Origin: Lepagella muris
Lineage (GTDB): Bacteria > Bacteroidota > Bacteroidia > Bacteroidales > Muribaculaceae
Assembly (NCBI RefSeq): GCF_004793975.1
Contig: NZ_SRYB01000006.1
Coordinates: 140,583-204,582, forward strand
Length of the DNA: 64,000 nucleotides
Direction of reading: 5' to 3'
Of the stretch, positions 9,504 through 17,588 are shown piece after piece (position 1 is the stretch's first letter; every line of letters begins with the position of its first letter). The position numbers were made by a program, and so were the translations under genes. Under the pieces are notes generated by a model, which was given only the letters and a program-made list of their open reading frames with translations, made no database searches and was not told where the DNA came from.

Positions 9504-10949
9504 TTAGATTGCCCTATCCTCCTCTATCCGATGGATAAAGGCATCGATGTCATCGCCCGGATGGTAGGTGTAGGTGTCGATCATCTCAAACTGGAATCCG
9601 GGATGCATCTCCAGATAGTCGCGGAGTTGCTCCTTTATCTCAAACTCCATGTCGCTCAAACCTTTCGCCACTTCCCCATCGGCTACACGGCATAGGAAAT
9701 AATAATTATTGCCCCATATCGCCTGCTTATAGTTGAAGAAGCGTTTCATGGCATGCACCAGCGGAGGCGTCATGTCGTCGCCTATCACGTCGTCCATCGC
9801 GGGATCAAAAATATAGAACCGCCCTACGATGATCATTGAGTCGGTCAGTTCTCCCGGACGGGAAAACTGGCGCAGATACGACACGAAATCCGTCATTGAG
9901 GAATAGCCGTAAAATCCCACGTGGCTCAGCGTGCGGCGCACCTCGTTGTTGGCAAATGCCTTTATGCCCTCCGGAGTGAACTCATACTCCTCCACATCTA
10001 CCGGACGCAGCTCATCCGGCTTCCACGACCGGCGGTTGTTGGTGCATAGAGCGCGCATGTCGGGATACATGAATGTCTGCTCACACTGACGGCAGGTATA
10101 TACCGACGACGGACGGTCATAATCCACACCGATATGCCTAAGCACACGCTTACACTTTGGGCATACCAGTTCTCCGTCTGCCTTATACGTGTATTCCGGC
10201 GACACATTGGCACATCGGAAATGATGCAGCACCGGCTCCTCATGCACGTCGGAACTCCCGCAGTGGGGACACGTCTCGAAGAAAAGAAGGTGGCTGCTAT
10301 TACATATCGGGCATACGTGGATACGGTCGATGAAGCGGTTTCGCCGTATGTAGCCGAGGCGCAACAGTTGGTTATGGAAGAAATCGCGCTCCTCTGCCTG
10401 TATGGTCTGCTGTCCGGCAAACCATAGGGTGTAGTAGTACAGGGCCATATACCCCTCGCTCAATCCCGGCGTGGGCTGGGAGGAGAACGTATATTTTCCG
10501 CGTGATATCGCGAAGCGGCACAGACGCACCACCTCCTCGGCATGAGTCACCACAGGGTCGGTGCCCAACAGGAAATTCTGCCTCCTCATGTTGGCATATA
10601 TATCCTCTATGCCGCGTGCCATGGAATTATCATCGGGCGACGTGGCGTATCCGTCGATTATCACCTGCGCCTTACCGAGCCATCCGGTGAGACGACGCGT
10701 CACGTAGCACGGCTTAAACCGACATTTCTCCGACTGCAGCGGGGATGCCAGGCGTATGGCAAGCATCACCCTGTCCATTATGCTGTCGATCACGTTGATG
10801 AATATCGCATCGAAATCCTCGAAATGGATTTCGGGAGTGTGGTCTACGTTGACCACATCATTGATCACCAGTATACGCCGCTGGTTACGGTTGGTCACGA
10901 TGCTGTATGGAGCCTCGCGATTATATTGAGTCTCTTGGCGTTGTGTCAT
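9504..10949 (-). CDS. TackOD1-like zinc-ribbon protein with receiver-like N-terminus
   Basis: A 481-residue cytosolic protein. Residues ~22-105 look like a degenerate receiver (RILVINDVVNV, then DAIFINV). The middle, 205-295, holds three closely spaced Cys pairs (CPIC 213, CPHC 227, CPKC 263), a fourth pair CRQC at 286 and a single Cys at 246. Its segment LRHIGVDYDRPSSVY matches what I remember of the TackOD1 output domain, a zinc-binding domain named from thaumarchaeal signalling proteins. The C-terminal ~150 residues could be a highly degenerate GGDEF-like or other alpha/beta domain without catalytic motifs. The start lies 29 bp inside the preceding adaptor gene. The position between synthase and exporter suggests a regulator of polymerisation, in the role c-di-GMP/PilZ parts play elsewhere. 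That role is inference. Confidence 0.7.
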   Translation of the reverse strand: MTQRQETQYNREAPYSIVTNRNQRRILVINDVVNVDHTPEIHFEDFDAIFINVIDSIMDRVMLAIRLASPLQSEKCRFKPCYVTRRLTGWLGKAQVIIDGYATSPDDNSMARGIEDIYANMRRQNFLLGTDPVVTHAEEVVRLCRFAISRGKYTFSSQPTPGLSEGYMALYYYTLWFAGQQTIQAEERDFFHNQLLRLGYIRRNRFIDRIHVCPICNSSHLLFFETCPHCGSSDVHEEPVLHHFRCANVSPEYTYKADGELVCPKCKRVLRHIGVDYDRPSSVYTCRQCEQTFMYPDMRALCTNNRRSWKPDELRPVDVEEYEFTPEGIKAFANNEVRRTLSHVGFYGYSSMTDFVSYLRQFSRPGELTDSMIIVGRFYIFDPAMDDVIGDDMTPPLVHAMKRFFNYKQAIWGNNYYFLCRVADGEVAKGLSDMEFEIKEQLRDYLEMHPGFQFEMIDTYTYHPGDDIDAFIHRIEEDRAI

Positions 10950-12153
10950 TTTCAGTAGACGTTTTTGAAGATTGTTGCATTAGTGTTGTCTCCTGCGGGC
11001 TGCGAATGCTGTCGGCAGACGTTCCCCGTCCTGTCGTAAACCACAGATAATCCGGTTTGCCGCAATCCTGCTTCTCGGCATTATAATTCTTCACCCTCAC
11101 CGTGACGGGTATGCCTGACGCGAGGCTCCATAGAGGCACCGTCTGCCCCGGGTCAAGTGTAAGTATGGCGATTACCGCCGTATTCTTCTTCGAGAAATAG
11201 CTGCGCAGATTCTCCGGTATCATCTCGGTGCGCGTGCCGAGCACCGACACCGAGGCAGTGAATTTCACGTCGTCGTTGACGACCACCTCCGCACGCGAGT
11301 TATTGTTGATACGGTGCATCTTGTTGATGGGCACGTAAGCCACCACCTTCAGATTGTTTGCCTCCAGGTTGAGATGCTGTTTCGACAGAATCTCTTCCTC
11401 CTTGAAGAATATCATGTGGACAGGAGCCTTCACGTCGGTGATTAGCGACGAGTCGCTGGCAAGACGGTAGGATATTGCCCTCCTCATATATGCCGAACGG
11501 GCATCGTCATATATCTGCGGCACGAGCGTGCTGTCGTTGCGGAAACGGGAATTGCCGCCATACAGCACCCTTGCCTCCGGCTGCGAACGTCGCAGCGCAT
11601 CCAATTCCCCCTGCAGGGCTCGGAGCTTTGCCTCCGCCTCGCGAAGCTGACGCTGCAGGTCGAGCTTATGGGAATTGTCGCTCAGCCCGAACGAGATGTT
11701 GTGATCTTCGGCAAGGATCTGCTTCCGCAGCTCCTCGATGCGCACCTTCATCACCTCGATCTCCTGCACGGCGATGGTGTGCTGGAGAGTATAATTTCTG
11801 CCGACTGCTATCATAGCCGGCTCCTCGTTGGGATTGGCATTATCCACGAGCATGTCGAGCATATAGTAGGAATAGAGGGTATCGCCCGGCTCGACGAAAT
11901 CCCCGGTATGAACGTATACGCTGTCGAGATAAATGTCGAAGGGGGTACGCACCTTGTTGGCATCCACATGCACGTAGCCGTCAAGCTCCGTGTAATACAG
12001 ATGATGCCCTATATATAAAGCGAGGGTCACGAGAATAACGCCGAGTATGCACCCCGACAGTATCTGCTGTCGGTTGAGTTTGCGCTTGCGGCGTTTGAGA
12101 ATCGTCTCTATGTTTTCTTTCTCTTCAAATGAGCGGTAGGTGAAGTTTTTCAC
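10921..12153 (-). CDS. HlyD-like membrane fusion protein
   Basis: A 410-residue adaptor. A basic cytosolic N-terminus (~30 residues, KRRKRKLNRQQ) precedes one transmembrane helix at ~31-50. Next come a lipoyl-like half (VRTPFDIYLDSVYVHTGDFVEPGDTL), a coiled-coil hairpin (~125-195, heptad-like ELRKQIL...LQRQLREAEAKLRALQGELDAL) and a beta-barrel-like region (VVAYVPINKMHRI). The C-terminal ~30 residues are Ser/Thr-rich. HlyD-family proteins bridge an inner-membrane machine to an outer-membrane channel. Here they would link the synthase to the TolC-like protein, as Alg44 does in alginate systems, but no PilZ domain is present. The gene lies 19 bp after the channel gene and overlaps the next gene by 29 bp. 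Confidence 0.85.
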   Translation of the reverse strand: MKNFTYRSFEEKENIETILKRRKRKLNRQQILSGCILGVILVTLALYIGHHLYYTELDGYVHVDANKVRTPFDIYLDSVYVHTGDFVEPGDTLYSYYMLDMLVDNANPNEEPAMIAVGRNYTLQHTIAVQEIEVMKVRIEELRKQILAEDHNISFGLSDNSHKLDLQRQLREAEAKLRALQGELDALRRSQPEARVLYGGNSRFRNDSTLVPQIYDDARSAYMRRAISYRLASDSSLITDVKAPVHMIFFKEEEILSKQHLNLEANNLKVVAYVPINKMHRINNNSRAEVVVNDDVKFTASVSVLGTRTEMIPENLRSYFSKKNTAVIAILTLDPGQTVPLWSLASGIPVTVRVKNYNAEKQDCGKPDYLWFTTGRGTSADSIRSPQETTLMQQSSKTSTENDTTPRDSI

Positions 12154-12172
12154 GATTCCGGAAATTTTGACG

Positions 12173-13543
12173 TTATGGTAATTGGTTTATTCTGTCTCTC
12201 AGGGGCTGTATGGCGCAGAATCTTAGCACTGATTCATCGGGGAGAAGAGCCTGCAGATCTGCCACGAGACAATCGCGGCGATACTGATATTCAATCATCC
12301 TCTCAAGGCATGCCACATACATGATATACTCACGTGCGCGGGCAAGACGGTTGTACTCGCCAAGCCCTTTGGCGTAGGCTTTCGTGCGCATGGCGAGATA
12401 GCCTTTCAACTCACTGACCCGTCGTCCCTCCCCTGCGGAAGCGCGGTTGAGTCGGTCGATTTCAGCAATAATCAGACTGACTTTATCCACCACACGGCGG
12501 CTAAGTCTATCCTGTTCGGCATCAAGCACGGCACGCTCTGTGCGCAAGGTCTGTTTCTTTCGCGATGTCTCCCCGGAGATAGGTATGGTGAACGTCACGC
12601 CGAGGTCGAGATTTGAGGAGTTGGGGAGATGTCGGCGGTCGTAGTAGGAATATCTGATGAAAGGGGCGAGATTTACGGTCTGCCAATAGCTGACATTCCT
12701 CTCCTGCTCCTCGAGCAGACGGACACGCAGCTGAAGAATCTTCATGTCGGACTGGGTTGCCTCCACATGCTTCAGGAAAGCGGCGGAGTCGATTGTGACC
12801 CATGTCCCGTCAAAATCCGCCAGCGACTTGGCGGGGGGATATGTGCCGGGAATCCCGGCAAGTTTACGTTCAGCCTCCATGCGGTCATCAAGCGTGCGCA
12901 CGAGTTCATCGCTGCTGATGTTCTCCGAAGCAAGCAGATAATTCTGCGCCTCATCAAGAAGGCGCAGGGTATTGACACGATGCTGAAGCACTCCGGAAGT
13001 AAGGCTGTCGTAATGCTGAGCGAGCATCTCCTTTATCCGGAAATCATTAAGATCCGTGCGCTCCTTCTCATAAGTTGCGCGCTGTATATCCTCCTGTAGC
13101 CACGCCACTTTCCGACGCCCGTCGGCACCGAGTAGGCGGCTCTGCAGGATATACCATCTCAGCTCAGCCTGGAACTTAGCACGGTATCTTGACTCGCCTG
13201 TTTCATCATCGAGTCCGAAAGAATTTGTAGGTCTCCAATAAGCCTGACCTGTAAGTTGTAGACCGGTCTTACTGTTACCTTCGAGGATCTTGGCCTCAGT
13301 ATTACGGGAGAGAGCTTCATCGAGTTGCGGAGAGATGGGGGTTGTCGCACGGTATCCGAATCCATCAAACGCACCGTCGGAGGGGTCAGCCGCGACAGAC
13401 GTGCGGAAAATTAGGGAATCAAGTGCGGCAAACGTCGTGTCGAAGCGAGAAATGAACCGGCTGCCATTTCCTGCAATCGCCGTCATCCCGACCACAACTC
13501 CGCATGCAAACAGAGCGACACTTACTAACCGCTTTCTTATCAT
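12173..13543 (-). CDS. TolC-like outer-membrane channel protein
   Basis: A 456-residue exported protein. I chose the start at 13543 because a typical signal peptide follows at once (MIRKRLVSVALFACGVVVG), while an upstream in-frame ATG at 13627 would add 28 residues unlike a leader. The mature protein is rich in long amphipathic helices (LDDRMEAERKL, KILQLRVRLLEEQERN, KKQTLRTERAVLDAEQDRLSRRV) separated by two strand-rich segments (ELRWYILQSRLLG; LAPFIRYSYY...LDLGVTFTIPI). That is the layout of TolC-family proteins. It would form the outer-membrane exit for polymer with the HlyD-like adaptor. It is the first gene of the exopolysaccharide run. Similarity to TolC is by architecture rather than a strong motif. 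Confidence 0.72.
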   Translation of the reverse strand: MIRKRLVSVALFACGVVVGMTAIAGNGSRFISRFDTTFAALDSLIFRTSVAADPSDGAFDGFGYRATTPISPQLDEALSRNTEAKILEGNSKTGLQLTGQAYWRPTNSFGLDDETGESRYRAKFQAELRWYILQSRLLGADGRRKVAWLQEDIQRATYEKERTDLNDFRIKEMLAQHYDSLTSGVLQHRVNTLRLLDEAQNYLLASENISSDELVRTLDDRMEAERKLAGIPGTYPPAKSLADFDGTWVTIDSAAFLKHVEATQSDMKILQLRVRLLEEQERNVSYWQTVNLAPFIRYSYYDRRHLPNSSNLDLGVTFTIPISGETSRKKQTLRTERAVLDAEQDRLSRRVVDKVSLIIAEIDRLNRASAGEGRRVSELKGYLAMRTKAYAKGLGEYNRLARAREYIMYVACLERMIEYQYRRDCLVADLQALLPDESVLRFCAIQPLRDRINQLP

Positions 13544-13572
13544 TTCAATTCGTTTTTGGTTATTTAGATAAA

Positions 13573-13590
13573 GTTTGAGAATCCTCAAAC
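13573..13590. promoter_or_regulatory. Small palindrome upstream of the exopolysaccharide genes
   Basis: GTTTGAG-AATC-CTCAAAC is a perfect 7-bp inverted repeat about 30 bp upstream of the TolC-like start. It could be an operator or a leader hairpin. I found no clear TAnnTTTG box beside it. Confidence 0.35.
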
Positions 13591-13604
13591 ATTTAATGGG
13601 TATA

Positions 13605-13628
13605 AGTGGAGGGGTCGCCCCCTCCACT
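13605..13628 (-). terminator. GC-rich hairpin after the fimbrillin cluster
   Basis: AGTGGAGGGG-TCGC-CCCTCCACT-type hairpin with a 10-bp perfect stem. It lies between the end of the fimbrillin genes (13665) and the TolC-like gene. No T-tract follows on either strand, so it may be a weak terminator or an mRNA-stabilising structure. Confidence 0.4.
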
Positions 13629-13664
13629 CTATCTCAACATCCAGAAATATTCTTAGGATTATTA

Positions 13665-15641
13665 TCACCAATGAGGAGTGCCTACTCCTGTCAATGGGAA
13701 CCAAGGTTTAATGGAATCAGATTTCTTATTTTCACATTTAATCAAATATACATTGGCAGCAAATGTTCTTGGAAGTACTTTAATTCCCATCTGAATAGTA
13801 TTTCCATTAACATAAACATATAATGCTTTACCACCATTTCCTTTCGTACCATCAATATCATTAACCCCAGATTCACATGACCAAAAATATCCTCGTGACC
13901 CTTCGTTCATAAGATCTCCTTCTTGTGACAAGTATCCATAAGTAATTAACTTCACAGGATTAGCCGATGCAAATCTTGAATCACTTGCCGTTACATTTGT
14001 TTCTGTTGTAGCAAACGAGCGGATTTCTACCCCAGGAAGTTCTCCTTCTGAATCTATAAATATTGACCATTTCATGGCATACCGTATCCCTTCAATTGTC
14101 TTATATTGTACTGAATTTGAAACGATCTGACCATCATTCGGAATAAGAGCTTTCAACTGAGCTACGGTTGGGACCGCATAACCATCTGGAGCAGGATTAC
14201 CTCCCCTTTCTTCCCACGTGCACACTTCATTATCAAAGACGTAATCCATGTGTGTAAGCTTATTACCTAAACCATAACAAATTGAACAATCAATTGCTCT
14301 TTTCTTTGTCCAAGTATCATTAGCACCCATATAAGCACTTACATAAGCACCACTTCCACTATTCCACCAAGAATAACCAATTTTAATTTCACCATAATTT
14401 ACACCAAGCGGTAGCATTTCTGTATAAATATTCCCGTCTGGTGAATATATCTCTCCATCACCTGTAGGTATCAAATAAATCCAGTTAGCACACCATGGGA
14501 AACCAAGCCAACGTCCCCACTGATAGAATATTGCTGAACTATCGATACGGTTATTGTTTTTAGAAGTAAGCATACCATTAACAATTCCATTATGATCGTA
14601 GCCAACATAATAACCAAAACCGCCATAAGACTCAGCAAATTTTGTGCTAACATTCAATGTCCAACCATCGGCTTTTGAAATTAATGATATATTTTCACGA
14701 TGCCAAGCAGGAGGGAGATCCTCTCCACCCCAACTTCCAGTGTTACCAGGGTTATTAGGCTGTTCTTCATTTTTAATCATTTCCACGGGCAGACCAGCAA
14801 ATGTACCGTCAGTGAGTGTTTTACGATAGTACTTACCCTCACCAATGGGATTATTGACCTTACAAGTGCCATTATACGTCTTATCACCATCCGTTACCGT
14901 GAATGTCAGATCAAAACCCTTTGTACTCGGAAGAAGAACCATGTAGAGATCAGCAACCGCAGGCGTGATTGTCACGATTCCTGCCGTATAAGATGCTTCA
15001 CGATTCTTAGTGTCGATTGAAATTGCATTATTCAGACCCTCTCCGGAAACAGTAACAGTCGCATTAGAAGAAAGCGTAGTGCCATCAGCAAACTGAAGAT
15101 TGAAATGAGCAAACGAGATACGACGCGAAAGTTCCATATTATCTACAAAAGACTGACCGCCACTTATAACAATCTCAGCTGTTGCTGAAAGAAGATCCTT
15201 CTCCGGAAGAGACGTAAAATTACCATCCTGAACAGAATAGTCAGCCGTATAGACCCTATTCTCATCAGTCTTATATTCCGCCTTCGTGCCGATATAATAA
15301 TAGTTAAGTTTAGCCTTATTTCCTACTATTCCTTTAATCTCGCCATCAAAGACAGCATTCACACCGCCATCCTTAAGCTCCTTAACCGTAAGATTTCCCT
15401 TATTTATACCATTCTCATCAGTTACAATAAGGATATCATCTTTATTCCATCGGCAATCAAGATTACCATTGTTCTCACTAAACTCCGTACGGGTCTGTCC
15501 CATATTTTCACGGGATACAGTCACCGTCATGTGCACAGACTGTCCGGCATCCATAGTAGCCGGAATCTCCTCGTTGGAGCAGGATGTCAATCCTGTTGCC
15601 ACCAACACAAGTGCTAATGATGATTTATAGAATATATTCAT
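13665..15641 (-). CDS. Fimbrillin-family lipoprotein with C-terminal adhesin-like domain (paralog 1)
   Basis: A 658-residue lipoprotein with lipobox GLTSC (Cys ~21). The N-terminal ~290 residues are a fimbrillin/Mfa-like domain. It opens with HMTVTVSREN and TRTEFSENNGNLDCRW, and contains NYYYIGTKAE, DLLSATAEIVISGG, RRISFAHFNLQF and YMVLLPSTKGFDLTF. This domain is shared with the two genes upstream. The C-terminal ~340 residues are different and resemble the domain seen in Fibrobacter-succinogenes-type major paralogs (GYAVPTVAQLKALIP, GYFWSCESG, near-terminal TFAANVYLIKCE). Such proteins are exported, proteolytically matured and assembled as pilus subunits or tip adhesins. It lies 25 bp after paralog 2, so they are probably co-transcribed. 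Confidence 0.82.
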   Translation of the reverse strand: MNIFYKSSLALVLVATGLTSCSNEEIPATMDAGQSVHMTVTVSRENMGQTRTEFSENNGNLDCRWNKDDILIVTDENGINKGNLTVKELKDGGVNAVFDGEIKGIVGNKAKLNYYYIGTKAEYKTDENRVYTADYSVQDGNFTSLPEKDLLSATAEIVISGGQSFVDNMELSRRISFAHFNLQFADGTTLSSNATVTVSGEGLNNAISIDTKNREASYTAGIVTITPAVADLYMVLLPSTKGFDLTFTVTDGDKTYNGTCKVNNPIGEGKYYRKTLTDGTFAGLPVEMIKNEEQPNNPGNTGSWGGEDLPPAWHRENISLISKADGWTLNVSTKFAESYGGFGYYVGYDHNGIVNGMLTSKNNNRIDSSAIFYQWGRWLGFPWCANWIYLIPTGDGEIYSPDGNIYTEMLPLGVNYGEIKIGYSWWNSGSGAYVSAYMGANDTWTKKRAIDCSICYGLGNKLTHMDYVFDNEVCTWEERGGNPAPDGYAVPTVAQLKALIPNDGQIVSNSVQYKTIEGIRYAMKWSIFIDSEGELPGVEIRSFATTETNVTASDSRFASANPVKLITYGYLSQEGDLMNEGSRGYFWSCESGVNDIDGTKGNGGKALYVYVNGNTIQMGIKVLPRTFAANVYLIKCENKKSDSIKPWFPLTGVGTPHW

Positions 15642-15666
15642 AATATAAAATTTTAATGTTAGGTTT

Positions 15667-17490
15667 TCACTCTGTCACTTCCTTCACCAGTCGGACACTC
15701 GCTCCAAAACATTTACCCATACCATAGACATGGTACTCCCTACTACTTTGAGTCTTACCTCCATTCACATACCATATAATAGCATTGGGTGTAGTGGATG
15801 GTGAAGATGTCCAGTAATAACAGTTGCCTTGGTAATCTGTGGCAGCCGGTTTTGATACAGACCCTGTATTTGGATTACCCATACCTGATGCCGGAAAGAA
15901 AACACCGTTCAATTTTGTCAACTGCTCGTAATCAAGAGTCATACGATCATATCCGAACTGAGTTCTATTAGTATAATGATCATTAAGCTTATAGAGAGCA
16001 TTATATTTCCCTCCGACTGCCGTTATTGCCTCTTTTGCCTCATTAAGCGTGGTGAACGGAAGGATAATGGCTCCCTCCACTCCATCAACCGTACAACATG
16101 CCGCAAACCAATTATTTATGACATATTTAAGTTCTGTTGATGTAAGAGTAAAATAATGTCCGGTCCCTTGCTGGGCAGTATATGCCACACCCCAGTCAAA
16201 AGGAGTATCTTGAGCTTCTCCATTCGGACACAACGTTGAATTTGTCGTAAGAGTTCTATTCACAGAAGAATTCTGGCTTGGAAGATTATCACTAACCGTT
16301 GAATTAGAACTATCCCATGAATTGACTTTCCAAAAATCGGCAGGTTGTGGTTGCCACACGTTATCATCTATTCCGGTTGCACCCCAACGGAAAAGTCCGA
16401 TAATCTCAGGATTCCCCGTTACCGTGCTTGCTCCTACCCTACGACCAGACGCACATATATATTCAGTCTGTTTCTCCGGGATAGAGTAGGTAGATGTCTT
16501 GGTATTATACTGCAGGTTGGCACGTGTGAAACGGAATTTCTTGCCATTCACCTCAAATACTGGACCCACAACATCACCATCATCCATCGAATCATCCGAA
16601 CCGTCTTCGCCGCTCATGTTGACAGTCAGAGCGGAGTAAGTGCCATCTTTATTATCCTTACGATAATATTTCCCTTTGGCTATCGCCTTAGCAACAGGGA
16701 AGGTTCCCTTATATGTCTTGCCATCAGATTCTACACTGAAATTAAGTCTGAAGCCCTCTTCAATTTCATTAGGAAGAAGCACCATATAAATATCTGACGA
16801 AGCAGGAGACACGACTACATTTCCATGAGCATATACTGCATCAGGACTGGTAAGACTGACCGTAGCCATATTATTTAGTCCGTCTCCGGAAATGACTATC
16901 TCTGCATTCTCTGCCAATGCGACATCATCTGCAAACGCAAGTTTGAAATGAGCAAAAGAGACACGACGCACAAGTGTCAGGTCTGCCACGTAAGATGACC
17001 CACCACCAATCGTAATCTCCTTCTGAGTAGTAAGTAAATCTTTATCTGACAACGAACCAAACGAACCATCCTGTCGGGAAAAGTCAGCGATATAGCTTCC
17101 ATCAGATCCTACCTCTTCCGCATTTACCTTATTACCGAAATAGTAGTAATTGAAAGTAACTGCACCGTTCTGTAACCCATGCAATTCTCCGGTGAATGTA
17201 GCCTTAGTCTTATCTTCGCTTATGGAAGTAGCAGTAAGGACACCCTTGCGATTACCGTTGACATCGGTCACGAGCAACTGATCATTCAATGTCCATACAC
17301 AATCCAGATTCCCGGCATTCTCCGATAGTTCAGTACGCGTCAGCCCATTATCTTCTCTGGAGGCAACGACTGTCATCTGCACACTTTTTCCGGAACCGGA
17401 TGATTCTACAATCGTTTCATCCGAACTACATGAAAAAAGGCTTGATGCCCCAATAGAGACTGCCAATGTATATTTTAAATATTTGTTCAT
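15667..17490 (-). CDS. Fimbrillin-family lipoprotein with variable C-terminal domain (paralog 2)
   Basis: A 607-residue lipoprotein with lipobox LFSCS (Cys ~21). The first ~290 residues repeat the fimbrillin-like domain of its neighbours (MTVVASREDNGLTRTELSENAGNLDCVW, FNYYYFGNK, DLLTTQKEITIGGGSSYVADLTLVRRVSFAHFKL, IYMVLLPNEIEEGF). A short acidic spacer (GEDGSDDSMDDGD) leads to a C-terminal domain of ~300 residues: FEVNGKKFRFTRANLQYNTKT, FRWGATGIDDN, FPASGMGN, YYWTSSPS and a final GKCFGASVRLVKEV. That is the usual pattern of Bacteroidales surface lipoproteins with a Fib-succ-major-like fold. It is likely a pilus or tip protein. A stable hairpin sits in the 98-bp gap upstream. Confidence 0.82.
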   Translation of the reverse strand: MNKYLKYTLAVSIGASSLFSCSSDETIVESSGSGKSVQMTVVASREDNGLTRTELSENAGNLDCVWTLNDQLLVTDVNGNRKGVLTATSISEDKTKATFTGELHGLQNGAVTFNYYYFGNKVNAEEVGSDGSYIADFSRQDGSFGSLSDKDLLTTQKEITIGGGSSYVADLTLVRRVSFAHFKLAFADDVALAENAEIVISGDGLNNMATVSLTSPDAVYAHGNVVVSPASSDIYMVLLPNEIEEGFRLNFSVESDGKTYKGTFPVAKAIAKGKYYRKDNKDGTYSALTVNMSGEDGSDDSMDDGDVVGPVFEVNGKKFRFTRANLQYNTKTSTYSIPEKQTEYICASGRRVGASTVTGNPEIIGLFRWGATGIDDNVWQPQPADFWKVNSWDSSNSTVSDNLPSQNSSVNRTLTTNSTLCPNGEAQDTPFDWGVAYTAQQGTGHYFTLTSTELKYVINNWFAACCTVDGVEGAIILPFTTLNEAKEAITAVGGKYNALYKLNDHYTNRTQFGYDRMTLDYEQLTKLNGVFFPASGMGNPNTGSVSKPAATDYQGNCYYWTSSPSTTPNAIIWYVNGGKTQSSREYHVYGMGKCFGASVRLVKEVTE

Positions 17491-17512
17491 GACCGATATC
17501 TAAAGTATTGGT

Positions 17513-17545
17513 GGGAAAGAGGGGATCCCCTGTTTCCCTTTTTTT
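17513..17545 (+). terminator. Terminator-like hairpin facing opposite to its host operon
   Basis: GGGAAA-G-AGGGG-AT-CCCCT-G-TTTCCC forms a long stem and is followed by seven T residues on the plus strand. No plus-strand gene precedes it, so it could stop antisense transcription. In the minus-strand mRNA it is simply a strong hairpin between two fimbrillin genes. Confidence 0.55.
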
Positions 17546-17588
17546 ATTTTATCTTTTCTGAATAAAATATCCTGCCAAAACGTTTGAA

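Noticed and set aside
13544..13627. N-terminal extension of the TolC-like protein to 13627
   Set aside because: The extra 28 residues precede a perfect signal peptide and would be encoded across the terminator-like hairpin at 13605-13628.
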